DNA from: Sipunculus nudus
Lineage: Eukaryota; Annelida; Sipuncula; Golfingiida; Sipunculidae
NCBI GenBank assembly: GCA_026874595.1
Contig: CM049310.1
Location: 18,206,058 to 18,270,057 of the forward strand
Length of the DNA: 64,000 bases
Direction of reading: 5' to 3'
In this document: in pieces, positions 1-11,700 of the stretch
Numbering within the stretch: position 1 is the stretch's first letter
How the letters are laid out: the number at the start of each line of letters is the position of its first letter
Position numbers and translations under genes: made by a program
Notes under the pieces: model-generated
What the model was told of the DNA's origin: nothing
Database searches by the model: none
The model's input: only the letters and a program-made list of their open reading frames with translations

Positions 1-848
1 AGTGCTCTCTAAATTTGTAATAATAATTTGTAATTTATCTAGCCCAAGTTATAATGAGTTAATGTATCACATTGACCATTTTGAGCTGTTAATTACAAAA
101 TTTTCCTCTAAAGTCAATATTTATACATATTAGCCCCTCATTTTTGCTTCAACATTAAAATTGACCCAAAAAAAAAGTTCAGACCCCTTTACAAAAATTG
201 GCACCATATATTTTTTTTTTTTTTTTTGGAAAGGTTAAGGCCTAAGGATCACAAAAATGTAGGGTGTCAACATTTTACGAAGAAAAAATACTCGGTGACG
301 TATGCTCCTACACTAAAAAGTACATCTGCAATATTCCATTCCGGTTTCGGACTACGTTACAGGGCAGTAGCACAGGCTTCCTCCCATTTTATACCCTGGC
401 GTCAAACAGGCTCGGTGACTACTGTACCTGCGGGCCTTTGGTGCGTAATCGTCCCCATTGCTTGGTCATACCACCAAGGAACCCCCGAAAGGCGCACTCG
501 TTCGTGAGTGTTTCTGCTCACAAAATACTTATTCTGCTTACCGTATGCTAATAAGACTTCATATCCAAGTGTTTGTGAAGACACAACCTTATGTGGCCTG
601 TTGTTCCTGATGTTTGAATATTCATGAACAATAATGACCTCTGGTGTGTTTATGTCAGCCTTCATACCTTGTGGTAAATAAGAGCATGAGTGGAAGCGGT
701 TGATTAGGAAGATTGAAAAGTTGTTTTAAACATTATTTAGAGGTGATCATCGTTTAATTTGGTTTGATGGGCAATCATAGTAAGGGTACTATGTTTAATT
801 AGTGGGATGGTTGGTTAGATAGGTAAGGGGGGGGGGGGGTCCAAATGA
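1..848. other. AT-rich intergenic DNA, no gene recognised
   Basis: No coding region, RNA gene or clear repeat is visible here. Short open frames at 226-665 overlap on both strands and carry no recognisable motif. A poly-T run lies near 210-228 and a G run near 829-839. Confidence 0.5.
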
Positions 849-849
849 T

Positions 850-1490
850 GCTTGTTATATCACTCACTAGGTGAATTCATTGTGTCTAGCTTCTGTGAAA
901 AAGATACAGTACTTCAAAAGGTAGGCGGTAAAAAAATCCCAAATATTCGCATATATGACCTTGAAGACCAAGCTGAAGGTCACCAGATTTCGAGAAAAAA
1001 AAATCCTAGAGACTGGTGGAATTTTTTTTTTGTGTTTCAAGTTTGAAGGAAACAGATGCCGTACTTAAAAAGTTATGGGATTAACAAAAATTTTATATAT
1101 CCGCAGATTTGATCTTTATGAGTAAGCTCATGGTAACCAATCTTCGAACATGCCTGGGACCCTTTTAGAAACAATTTGTGTATCAAATTTGAAGGAAAGA
1201 AAAACTGTACTTAAAATGTTATGGGGTTAACAAAAATCCTGTTTCCGCAGATTTGACATTGAAAAGCAGGTTCAGGGTGAAAAATCTTCTAAATGTTTGA
1301 GATCTTGATGGGAACAATTTGTGTGTCACATTTAAAGAAAAGAGATAGGGTATTTCCAAAGTTATGGGGTTCACAAATAAAAATCTTATTTATCGGCAGA
1401 TTAGACCTTGAAGGTGAAGGTGAAGGTCACACGTTTTCAAACCCTTTCGATAACTTATCTGACGGCTTCACTTTGATTTTCAGATAAATA
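850..1490. repeat. Degenerate tandem repeat, about 146-bp unit
   Basis: Three to four diverged units follow each other. Each has a start like GTGTNTCAAATTTGAAGGAA (near 1031, 1179 and 1320), then a 'GTACTTAAAAAGTTATGGG' block, then 'AACAAAAAT' and 'CGCAGATTTGA'. Spacing between matching points is about 141-148 bp. The array ends directly beside the hairpin-headed element that starts near 1518, so the two may belong to one larger mobile unit. No coding capacity is seen. Confidence 0.6.
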
Positions 1491-1517
1491 GATCTAACCT
1501 CTTGAGAAACAATATTT

Positions 1518-2195
1518 GTATCCGCCAAAACAAAGTTTTGCGGATACTATGTTTTTGACCGGGTTCCGCCGCCGCCGCCGCGTTCATTTCCGGAATAGAA
1601 CTCTGAGACCACTGGACAGATTTTTCCGAAACTTTATACGATTTTCGGGTCACATGTGAACTGGTGTCAAAATATTTTGCGTTGACCTTTGACCTTTCCT
1701 CTCTCCAATGCGTCCATCTGTGCGTCTGTTTTGACACATTAACCCACATATCTCGGGGACCGTTTGACCGATCATGAGAAAATTTGTGCACAAATGTAGC
1801 CCTCGGATAGCTTTCTTGATTTTATGACAGGTGGCCCCACTTACATTCACATTTACGCTGCAGACATCCAATCTCCATATCTCGGGAACCGTTTGACCGA
1901 TTAGGCCAAAGTTTTGCATGTTTATAGATCTCACATAGCTCTTTATCATAGGCAAAACTGGTTGCGCCACCTGCAACCAGTTTTGCACAGCGTCAGTCTG
2001 TTTGTCTGCCGTGGGATAAAATCACTCATATCTCGGTAGTGGTTTGACTTTTTGCATGTATACAACTTTGACAGCCCTCTGGATTTTGTGGTGGGTAGCG
2101 CAACCTACATACACATTTCGGCTGCAGACATCCATGCTAAAATGCAACACACCTCACTCTATTTCCCCTTGCCACTCAATCCATGCCTCACTTTG
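1518..2195. mobile_element. Non-autonomous hairpin-headed repeat element, short copy
   Basis: It opens with a near-palindrome (TATCCGCCAAAAC ... GTTTTGCGGATA), then a CCG run (about 1566-1581) and blocks such as 'CTCGGGAACCGTTTGACCGAT'. These same blocks, in the same order, form the larger element at 20132-22158. This copy has only about 1.3 of the internal units. Both copies end with the block 'CACTCTATTTCCCCTTGCCA' followed by 'CAATCCATGCCTCACTT'. No transposase is encoded. A head plus variable tandem core recalls the pearl/Helitron-like elements of bivalves, but that link is inference. Confidence 0.6.
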
Positions 2196-3160
2196 TAGGT
2201 TAGTTTTTGATTTATAATGCTCACTTTGCTGTCAAGGAGCAATGGTGGGGTATTGAAAGCACGAATACTAGAAAAGGACAAAAGATGGCGCCAGCTGTCT
2301 CCCTCAGAAGACAGAGCTATCGAAGATCTTCGGTCAACTTGATTCTTGGACCAATTCCATGCACCCTTTCTTTATATAATTAAAATTTAGATTTTGTGAG
2401 ATTTTCACCAAGTATCGAATTATTTAAGGTGTAGGTAACTCTAATGGTAAAGGGTATGATCCCAACCTCAATATACCTCATCCCAAAACCCATTTCAATG
2501 CATATGCTAATATGAAAGAAAACTTTCGATTAGGTTTTTTTTTACTTATAATGCTCACAGTACTGTGAATTAAAAGGCGCGGAAACAAAAAAGTACAGGT
2601 TATATAGGTTTTGTCCTCCCACTCATATCTATGCACCTGTCATGTTTGTTAAATCTGTTAAATATTTTATTTTTAGTTAACAGGCAGACAAGATTTATCT
2701 GCGGTGGCGGTGGCGGGAACGTGCTTAAACCATAGTATCCCCGACTTTGTCTTGGGATACGATTATTGTAATAGATTTCTGCTCAGTATCATCATTGTCA
2801 TAATTACAGGTAATCTGAAGCAGTGTATTATCATCATTGTCATAATTACAAATAATCTGAAGCAGTATATTATTTGAGATAATTAAAATATGACTTATTA
2901 ACCTAGTCCCAATAAATCGGTCATACAGCATTACTTTTAGTCTAGCCCCGAGTGAAGGGTGAGCATCATAGTCGAGCCTTGTACTGTATTATTTCAGGGC
3001 ATGCCCTTTGGCCTTCAGTGCAGGAGAGATTGTTACCAGAGGGTGTGTGTGTGAGAGAGAAAGAGATATATATATATCCTGTTCCTATAAAAACAACAAA
3101 GGCCAAATTCAAGAAATTAGCCCATATCCGATCCACCTTGCATTCAGATGAAAACTTATT
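2196..3160. other. No gene recognised
   Basis: The stretch holds a short GGTGGC run near 2701-2715 and a 40-bp direct repeat at about 2783-2865 (two copies of 'TATCATCATTGTCATAATTACA' type sequence). Nothing else is recognised. Confidence 0.45.
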
Positions 3161-3306
3161 CTTTGATATAGTTGCTGGTTTATTCTAGGTAGTCGAGATA
3201 TCATTCATATATTATATATATATATATATATATATGTAATTATATGAATTATAAATATATTTAAATATCTCGACTTCCTAGAATAAACAAGCATCGATAT
3301 TAAAGT
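3161..3306. repeat. Inverted repeat (about 41-bp arms) flanking an AT microsatellite
   Basis: The left arm (about 3161-3202) and the reverse complement of the right arm (about 3266-3306) both read CTTT-ATAT--TGCT-GTTTATTCTAGG-AGTCGAGATAT with only a few mismatches. The loop is mostly (AT)n at 3211-3235. The structure could fold into a long hairpin. It may be a tiny MITE or a product of palindrome formation around the microsatellite. Confidence 0.65.
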
Positions 3307-3307
3307 T

Positions 3308-3373
3308 GATATATATATATATATACAAATATATATACAAATATATATACAAATATATATACAAATATATATA

Positions 3374-3470
<97 letters not shown>
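3308..3470. repeat. Compound microsatellite (AT)n, (TATACAAA)n, (AT)n, (GA)n
   Basis: Four TATACAAA-type units at about 3321-3368 are followed by (AT)n to about 3415, then (GA)n to about 3466. Open frames across it code only for Tyr/Ile and Arg/Glu or Leu/Ser runs and are not genes. Confidence 0.9.
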
Positions 3471-3471
<1 letters not shown>

Positions 3472-3594
3472 GCAGGCAAAAGCTTTTCCCTTCATCCCTC
3501 GTCCATTTCAAATCACACATTAATACACAGACACACAAATCAACCGACACACAACTGCCAAGATTTACGGAAAGTCGGTGCCGGAGGGCGGCAG

Positions 3595-3625
3595 CACACA
3601 CACACGCACACACACACACACACCC
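3595..3625. repeat. (CA)n microsatellite
   Basis: CA dinucleotide run with one CG interruption, in non-coding DNA. Confidence 0.85.
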
Positions 3626-3737
3626 ATACGGGTGTGTATACTTGTGATGAGTTTTCCTTGTGATGATCCTGATCCGTATAAAGTTGACTTGTGTGACCAC
3701 CTTGAGCTTATCACAAGGAAATAGTGTATGTGTGTAT

Positions 3738-3872
3738 GTCCTATGAGGAGTGTGCGAATACCCTATGAGTAGAGTGCAAATTCCCTATGAGCAGTGTGTG
3801 AAAGCCCTGTGAGCAGTGTGTGAAAGCCCTGTGAGCAGTGTGCGAGTGCCCTGTGAGCAGTGTGCACATGTC
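3738..3872. repeat. 22-bp minisatellite, about six copies
   Basis: Consensus CCCTRTGAGCAGTGTGYGAA plus two bases, repeated six times with a few substitutions. The minus-strand open frame across it simply echoes the repeat (His/Thr/Ala/Leu motifs) and is not treated as a gene. Confidence 0.8.
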
Positions 3873-4045
3873 CTAGGCATTTTGATCTCTTGCCACCAGG
3901 TGTCAAACAAATACAATAAATGAAATAATACTGCATACAAGGCGTGTACACACATTGTGTGCACTTTCTCGGATGGTTTCCTTATGATGAGGTTTCCAAT
4001 CAGAGTCGCACAATCATCATAAGGGCAAAATTTTCGGTTTTATGG

Positions 4046-4079
4046 ATTTTCCTTGTGATGACCTTATCACAAGGAAAAA
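4046..4079. repeat. Perfect 14-bp-arm palindrome
   Basis: ATTTTCCTTGTGAT, a 6-nt spacer, then ATCACAAGGAAAAT. Related 'CCTTGTGATGA' and 'ATCACAAGGAAA' pieces lie at about 3655-3722, so this motif is used more than once in the neighbourhood, in both orientations. Confidence 0.8.
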
Positions 4080-4159
4080 TATCTCATCGGAAGGGCAAAA
4101 ACGTACGATAAATCGCATAACAAGTCCAATCTCATCCGTTCACACACACACACACACAT

Positions 4160-4275
4160 ATACGGGGTGCACAAAAGTGAACAGACCTATCTCTCTAGTA
4201 AAGTTTGCCAGATATGTGTGCCACCGACGTGGGTTCGTATCCCGGGAAATATTTTCCCCTGAGCGAATTGTTTAC
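4160..4275 (+). repeat. tRNA-derived SINE-like copy (family S1), diverged
   Basis: It shares an ordered set of blocks with the pair at 18123-18455: 'TACGGGGTG', 'CTATCTCTCTAGTAAAG', 'TGTGCCACCGACGTGGGTTC', then 'ATCCCGG' and 'TTTTCCCCT'. The GGGTTCGTATCCC segment resembles a tRNA B box (RNA polymerase III internal promoter). The copy is too diverged and incomplete to be a working tRNA. A (CA)n run sits just before it at 4139-4158. Confidence 0.55.
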
Positions 4276-4279
4276 GTTA

Positions 4280-5076
4280 CAATACACATATTACAATACA
4301 TGATTATTATCGTCAGTTTCTTTTGTATTATATGATATTTTAAGGGGAATAAAGCCCCGAGATAGATCTATCTCGTCTACTCTCCTGGATACATACCTTT
4401 CCGCAGACATGCTGTTTGCTTACATTTGAAAAAAATTGTTGCAGCTTGAAACATTTGAATGGCATTTAGAATTTCTACCATGAAAAACAGCCGCGAAACT
4501 CACTGCGGCCTCACAGTAGGTTGAAGATTTTAAGTAAACATGAGTTGTTTATTCGTGTAGGAGTCACGCGATGTTAACCCACGCTGACTAATTTATTCAC
4601 AAACGGATGATCTCAAAACAACCTTTGTTCAGTTTAAGTCACGAGCTCTACACATGATTCATTAATATAGATGACTCGTATTAAACGCCCCCGGGCTTAG
4701 CAGGTGAGCTTTACTTGACGTACGCAGAATCTGAGCACGCGCATTTTGTGGGCGTACAGTATGTAGGGTTCAATCACCTTGGGAATATTCTGTCATATTC
4801 TATTTTATATATTAGTCAAAGGTTATCTCTGAACTAAATAATTATAGCTTTTTTTTTATTCTAAATACCAAAACTTTTCGTTAAGATAATGCTTAGTTTA
4901 ATCAATTGATAGGTTAAATTGAAATATCTTTATCATATTTATCTGTATTATTATCATTATTAATATTATTATTATTATTATTGTTGTTGTTGTTGTTGTT
5001 GTTTTAACTTCTATTTTTATCATATTCATTTATACTTAAATATTTTTTTTTGCATAGTTAAAGCACACTTGAAGCA
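4280..5076. other. No gene recognised; (ATT)n and (GTT)n runs
   Basis: Only simple repeats are visible: ATT units at about 4952-4981 and GTT units at about 4982-5003. No coding or RNA gene is seen. Confidence 0.5.
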
Positions 5077-5078
5077 CA

Positions 5079-5144
<66 letters not shown>

Positions 5145-5151
5145 ATATATG
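5079..5151. repeat. (AT)n microsatellite
   Basis: Nearly uninterrupted AT dinucleotides, with one TT interruption. Confidence 0.9.
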
Positions 5152-5342
5152 CCCCATTATCACGATATTTTATTTTTTAGGATTCAAAAAGAAAATCTTA
5201 CCCTCTCGGGATACCCTGTTATAAATGTGTCAACACTAAAGATACAAGATACAAGATTTATTCCATCCCCAATACAGGTATTTATCATATATCAGATATC
5301 ATATGTAAGACATATAGTACTGAATGGAAAAATGACATAGTA

Positions 5343-6557
5343 CAGTGGAACCCCACAATTACGACCACCCTGGGGACTGAGCAAAGTGGTCGTAATTTGG
5401 GGGTGGTCGTATTTGTGAAACTCTTACCGTGGTCGCATATAACACGCTGATATTTAATGTGTATCAAAGTTTATTTATTGCATATCTTTAATGTGAATTA
5501 TAACAAAATATTTTACTTAGCGGAGGACCCTTATTATGAATGTTTTTTTTTGTGTGTGTGTGTAGCTGAACATATTTATTCATGATAAAAATTAATATAC
5601 ATGTACACATACGTAGTGACTGATGATTAACAAATAATAACACTACGGCAATACGATTACAACCTACTGAATGCACATTGAACATAATACGTGGCTGTCC
5701 TATATTTAGCCTTCCGCTTGAGTATATATTGCGAGCACTTGAGTTTTTCCCGACGCTAAACTGCTGAGCCATTTGGTGCTGACTACGCGTGGTGTTGCCG
5801 CTTTGATTAAGGCCACTTTATCCTTCAAGGACAGCTCTTTCAGAGGCATGGTTGCCTAACGGCAAGCAATTTAAATGCAAACTTAACCAGTAAATAAACA
5901 AACTGACAACTATCTATCAGAATAGGCAAGTTAATGTGAGGGATTTTCCCCCCATGCAAGCTTTATTTATACATTTTACTTACTGCTCAATACTCAGTGT
6001 CAGTAAGGTATGAACACATTTAGGATTGACTAGGTCGTTTATTTTACCAATGAGGATCGAACAATATAAGATGAGTTGAAATATTAATCCCGCAACCCCA
6101 CACTTAGGGTAGCTGTAAGGGGCAATTAGCATCTGAACCCAGGTCAGACCGGCTCATTAAGTAATCAGGTCGATGGTTACCCTCTTTGATCTATAACCTA
6201 CACCTCAACGAGTCTCAGCGAAGACACCGAGTCGGGAAGATATGCGGGACCAGATTAACACTCGGGTTAAGAAACCTTGTTACACGCTTTGATCATTCGT
6301 GAAGGCGCCTGTGACAAGACGCAGCCACTGACTCGTGACAAATGTGGTTTCAGTACTACTCAGCGGTGGTCGCAGTAGCGGGGTGGCATTAGCGCTGGAG
6401 CCAGGAAATCTGGTCGTAATTCTGAATTCAGGGGTGGTCGTAATTTTGAGTCATTTTTAAACATAAATAAACTAAAAAAAAATTCGGGACCAAGCAAAAT
6501 GGTCGTAATTGTGGGGTGGTCGCAATTGTGGGGTGGTCGCGAGGCGGGGTTCCACTG
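5343..6557 (-). mobile_element. Tc1/mariner pogo-type DNA transposon relic with TIRs and TA target duplication
   Basis: The left end CAGTGGAACCCC is mirrored by GGGGTTCCACTG at the right end, and each is flanked by TA (5341-5342 and 6558-6559). TA target-site duplication is the mark of the Tc1/mariner superfamily, and CAGTGGAACCCC ends are usual in its pogo/Tigger branch. Sub-terminal 'CGACCACCC' blocks recur at both ends. Only a scrap of transposase remains (5700-5849, minus strand). The 1.2-kb length implies large internal deletion and a non-autonomous or dead copy. Confidence 0.8.
5700..5849 (-). pseudogene. Pogo-type transposase N-terminal HTH fragment
   Basis: Read on the minus strand from the ATG at 5849, the protein starts MPLKELSLKDKVALIKAA, then has a 'SGKTQV' segment about 15 residues later. 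This matches the start of CENP-B/pogo helix-turn-helix domains (consensus of the type LTLEEK..LI ... GVGKTQIQNI). The frame then meets stop codons within the element. No DDE catalytic part is visible. It lies inside the TIR-bounded element 5343-6557, which supports the family call. Confidence 0.65.
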
Positions 6558-6609
6558 TACTATAATGGTAGTAAAAAAATGAAGTAATAATATTGTGATG
6601 TATCTATGC

Positions 6610-7390
6610 ATTAAACAATCTAATCGCCTTCAGTACAAATGGGTTTGAGTATCTGTTTGTTTAGTATTTCGGCCTGATTTTAGCCAGACAATAAAATCAC
6701 TGAGCAAGCTTTTACCTTCAACCAATTTTTTCATCGTATCCCTAACTTTATTTTTATGAAGGGTATTTATGTCCTCTTCAGTAAAACCAACAACTTTTCT
6801 GCTGTTTTCATGTCCGTTCAATTTTCTTTTTGATCTTAATGGTTAGATTTCCCCACCAGCATATCAAAGCATAAGATATCACACTGGACCATCGAAAAAT
6901 AAAATAAAGAAAGTAGATCACGATCTATATTAAACGGTTTTAGTTTCCTTAGAAAGTATAAACGCTGCTGCCCTTTACAGAATACTATGTTTACATTTTT
7001 TCCCATTTAATCCTGTTATCTAATCTACCCCTAAGTATTTACTTTTTTTGTGCAATTTCTACCATCAATAGATACTAGATTGATAAGTTGGTCTTTGTTT
7101 AAAATCAAATATCAACTTTTTTGTTTTTTAAGGATTTAGTAACAAATGATTATTCTTGGACCATGTTAATTCTTGTCCATTTCCTTTAGATTTTTATTTT
7201 TCAGTCTCTTACTGTACAACTGAAAATAAATACAACAACTGCAGTATCCTCTTGATATATCAAAATTTGACATCCTTGTTGTGTAGCCTGGAATTCGTTG
7301 GAATAAATTATGAAAGAAATGGGGAAAGTACGCATCCTTGCTGGGCCTCTGTGTTCAGCCCTAGAACAGATGAATTGCTGTAAACAAAAG
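6610..7390 (-). pseudogene. Non-LTR retrotransposon reverse transcriptase relic
   Basis: Minus-strand reading across several frames gives the ordered landmarks of a reverse transcriptase: QQGCVLSP (usually PQGCVLSP) near 7350, IYSNEFQA near 7310, YQEDTAVV (the YADD catalytic box, altered) near 7260, KYLGVRLDN near 7030, then KGQQRLYFLRKLKPFN near 6970. The last motif is typical of the C-terminal part of CR1/L2/Rex-type elements. Frame changes and stops are frequent and the catalytic box is mutated, so it is inactive. The family assignment below non-LTR level is inference. Confidence 0.65.
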
Positions 7391-7684
7391 AACATTATGT
7401 AAATAGAATGATATTTGATGCGCATAAGTACAAGCTTATCTAAAGCCAAGTATAGGGTTGAATGATAATGTGTTGAATAATAATAGGTCGATACCCTACA
7501 CAAATTACTGAATGCATTATTTATAATAAGAGAGAAAATGCGGAGCCGATTAATTGAGGTTATAATAGGGGGCTAAGTTCAGCAGTCCCCTCTCTCATCA
7601 CATACGTCGTGTTCGTCGGTTACTGAACCCGCGTATACCTGTTTCTAACGTAAGTTCATCTATTCCTATACATAAATACACACA

Positions 7685-7685
<1 letters not shown>

Positions 7686-7729
<44 letters not shown>

Positions 7730-7781
7730 AGAGAGAGACAGAGAGACAGAGAGAGAGAGAGAGAGACAGACAGAGAGAGCG
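7686..7781. repeat. Compound (AT)n and (GA)n microsatellite
   Basis: (AT)n to about 7726, followed by GA units with CA interruptions. Minus-strand frames across it give Leu/Ser and Tyr/Ile runs only. Confidence 0.9.
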
Positions 7782-8150
7782 GGTAAAGGCATCACTCTTT
7801 ATCTTTACCTACATATAGTATCATATTTTAATTTTTATTTATGTAAAAGTATGTAATAGTAATAGAAAATTACAGATTACAAAGGGATCGTAACAGTATT
7901 CTAGTAATAGTAACTGGACCCCGAGTTATAGAATAATAGCTATTACATTTCTATTACGACCCTTAACTAAACAGGCGTAAGATGGAGTATTTGATTGATT
8001 ATATAAAAAGTAAAAAGCTAAATTGTATTGTGCTGGCATGGTTCATTTAGCACTGGCCATTGACTTGAGGTAATAACGAATTAGATAAACCCTAGGCCTG
8101 TTTGTAGATTCATTAACTAGGCTTAGTCAGTAATATCTGATTAGGTGTAA

Positions 8151-8151
<1 letters not shown>

Positions 8152-8196
<45 letters not shown>
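8152..8196. repeat. (AT)n microsatellite
   Basis: Uninterrupted AT dinucleotides about 600 bp before the deaminase start codon. The stretch 7800-8740 otherwise shows no feature except a second AT run at 8467-8504. Confidence 0.9.
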
Positions 8197-8201
<5 letters not shown>

Positions 8202-8465
8202 TTCATGCTCATAATTATTTAGATCATTGAAATTTGGCAGGCTTTAAATGGTATCGCAGGTAATTTTTTTTTTAATAATCTGCGTTGTGAAAACTCAATG
8301 TTTGAAGGTATGACGGTGCTTAAGGCTACGTGTCTAATTTACAGATACCAACTGTAATAACTCCTTATTGCCCACCTCCCCCCCCCCCCCCGCCCCAAAA
8401 AAAGAAGGGGGGAGGATATCGTTATTAGCCATCACCCAGAGCTAATATCACTCTAATGGCACAGA

Positions 8466-8466
<1 letters not shown>

Positions 8467-8504
<38 letters not shown>
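8467..8504. repeat. (AT)n microsatellite
   Basis: Uninterrupted AT dinucleotides upstream of the deaminase gene; a C run lies just before at about 8377-8391. Confidence 0.9.
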
Positions 8505-8507
<3 letters not shown>

Positions 8508-8748
8508 CATTAAAATTCACACCAGACTTTCGTAAAGAAGCTTTAGACAATCGTGATAACATGAACCGTGCAGGCCGGTGGTGAAAGTGGTGAACATTTC
8601 TGGCCATAATGGTACTAATTATATGGTGTAACTGAATTTGAATCGGTTGGTTCTGCTAAATAGACAACGGATACTTAAACTTCTTCCTGTTTCAGAAGTA
8701 GAAAAGCGAAACTTTTTTTGAAGATTCAAGTTTCTAGACAAGGCTGAC

Positions 8749-11700
8749 ATGAAGGTGTTTTGTGGAACGTTGGCACATGCCACGCAGTCATGCGCACTGG
8801 AGGTTCTGGAGAAAAGGGCTGTCGGCGTGGACGCCGAGGGCAAGGTGGGTCATTCACTTCGTTCGGGCCTCTTAGGCCTGCAGCAGATCCACCGCGTGGT
8901 TTCTACTCCTCAAACAATCAAACATGAAATATTATGGTTTAATAATTTTATACGCATTAATTGAAAATCTGTGATGTACCGTACTTGGTACAATGCTGGA
9001 ATAAAACGTATTCGTGATATCATATGTGACGACGGCAGATTCATGTCGACGGAAATTCTAAAAAAAAAACATATGGTATTAAAGTTAATTATCTCGAATA
9101 CCACTCACTGCATTGTGCAATGCCACATTCATGGAAAAAAATAATGAAAGGCGAACAACTTAATAATCTAACAGATCAGGAAAAAGAAATATCTTTAAAT
9201 TCCAGTAAAATATCATATAATAACTTTATTGATTTAAAAATCCAGCAACCAACATGCATAGATAAATGGATTGAAGAAATGCCTTTACAAAGAGAAGATT
9301 TTGGGAAAATATTTCAGTGTTCATATACATGCACAAAGGAAATAAAACTTCAGGTTTTTCAGTATAAACTTATTCATAGGATTATTACTCACAACAAATG
9401 GTTACACACAATGAATATAATTGATTCATCTTTATGCAAATATTGTAATATTAATGAAGAAAACTTAATCCATAAATTCACGACATGCAAAGCAGTAAAA
9501 TCTTTCTGGGATGTTTTCACAACTTGGTGGGATGGTATATTTTCAACATCTCACAGGTTTGATGTGAAAGATAAAATATTTGGTATCTTCTATAATTTTA
9601 ACGAAAAACAACTTAATTATTGCATGTTGCAAGCCAGATATTATATCCATCATATCAAATGTAAGGAGGACAATCTTTCTTTCTTCAGATTTAAGATAAA
9701 GCTTCTCAGAGATTTAAAAATACAGAGATATAGGTCCGTCAATTCGGATTCAGTTGATGATATTAAATGGCAAAAGTTAATCACTGCAATAGAAAATCAG
9801 CAGTGATGCAAATAAAAAAACACTTTTATCAACAGATAAACGTCTCTCAAACAACAAGGATATATTGATTCCCTATTATTATAATATGGTTTAAACAGTA
9901 ATGATATTACTTGAACCCATAACTGTACTCTATATTCTGTGAAAGTTTTATGTAAGCCGGACACAAAAAAAATAATGTTTTTGGTATAAATATATATTTA
10001 TTGAAGCGCTGCGCATCGCTTATATGAATCAACTACTGCGCATTAATTTACATGGATGTTTAAGATCACTGTATCACTGTATTCATGTAAATATTTTGTT
10101 GTATTAATTCATTTTCAATAAAATTATTCGGGAATTACATCGATGATGAAAATTAGTTAAAACAAAAACCAAAACACGTACTATATGTATCGTGCTTTTG
10201 CTTATTTGAGATGCATTCCGGGGAAGAAAAAAAAATCCACCGCGTCCATATCAATAAAAAAATAAAAGTATTGATTTTCAGTTAATCTTTAAAGTCCAAA
10301 AATAATACCTAAGATGCATCACTGTGTTTTTGCCCTTTGTCGTAATGGCATAGAATTTGGCACAAGGTTAAGTTCCATCTTAAGCAAATTGCTGGCTATA
10401 AGGTCATCAAGATGGCATGTTTCAAATGGCTACCATCTGTGGCTTTTTAGCTCAATGGCGCTGTTACATATAGGGATATTTTTGTAAATATGCTATTGTA
10501 CTTGGTTATCTAATAGATGTACGAAGGTAAAGGTGCCTTCATACATGTAATATAGCTCTTGTTCATCATTTCCTTGTAATATGAATAATGCTTTATTAAA
10601 AGTATCTTTATTCTAAAATGTCGCTTACTAACCTAGGTAACATTATGTCCAAACCTTAGTCAGAATTTAATATACAGTCCGACCTCTTTCATTCGCCCCT
10701 TGTTCATCCGCCAACCTCGCCTACCGCCAACAAATGACAGGGTCCCGATTACCTTACTATTTATTTACCTCGTTATTTGTCAGCCTTGCTATCCGCCAGG
10801 TGCTTTTCTACCCGAATGTGCCACTTAAACACACAAGTCTTAAACAAGTCGTAAATATTTTGTCAAGCCGGGTTGTTAAAGCATTCGTTCAGCTGTCCTG
10901 GCCGCACTCTGTTCACAACATGTCATGCCTCACAGCTTATATGGATCATGTACCCAGTGCCACTAATTATTCAAGCACAAATAACACCCTTGAGTTGTTT
11001 GGGGACAGCTGTCTTCAGCTGAGTGACCGGGGATGATTTCACACCTAGAGTTGTTTGGATAAGTGTCTTTTGATGAGGCAAATCAGTTGAGTGGTTAGGA
11101 GCAATTAACAGGGGTACGAGGTCAAGCGGCGTATACATATCGTGTACAGACAACAGCGAACCTAGGGGGATTGTCCTTAATGACGGAGTTCGCTGGGCGA
11201 AGCGTGCCTGGGATTCCGTCCGCAGCGCCACCATCGGCAATTGTTGGAAACACACAGAATTTATACCAAGCGGTGACCAGTCAAATGAAACCGATCGGCA
11301 CGGCGGTCCAGAAGCAAAAGTATTCTTCCACTTCTACAACGAGTGACAGATTGCCTCGCGTTTGACCACAGTGCCACGCATGTCTCATCAGGAATTCGTC
11401 AATGCCGATTTAAATTTAGGAACAGCACAACCTTTCAGCTATTAATATAGCGTTAAAACAGTGACAGACATGTCTTTGACACGTGGTTCCATGCAAACGC
11501 AAATGTGCCTCCTGAGTACGCTTCTCTAAACAATTTTGTGTAATGAACGAACTGCATCTTCCTTCATATGTATCATTATGTTTACTATGTAAATGTGAAT
11601 CCCTGTACCATTGTACTCGTAATGTTTATAGATAGTCTTCATTGAGGACATGGACGAGTGTGAAACACTGAAGCAGAAATACAGCTTTGGGGACAGAGAT

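Noticed and set aside
3205-3700. Open frames of 96-113 codons rich in Tyr/Ile, Arg/Glu or Leu/Ser
   Set aside because: They are translations of AT, GA and CA microsatellites in several frames on both strands, with no domain.
9120-9806. Novel single-exon host gene of 228 codons
   Set aside because: The zinc-knuckle pattern and the upstream RT-like sequence in another frame show it is a LINE ORF2 tail.
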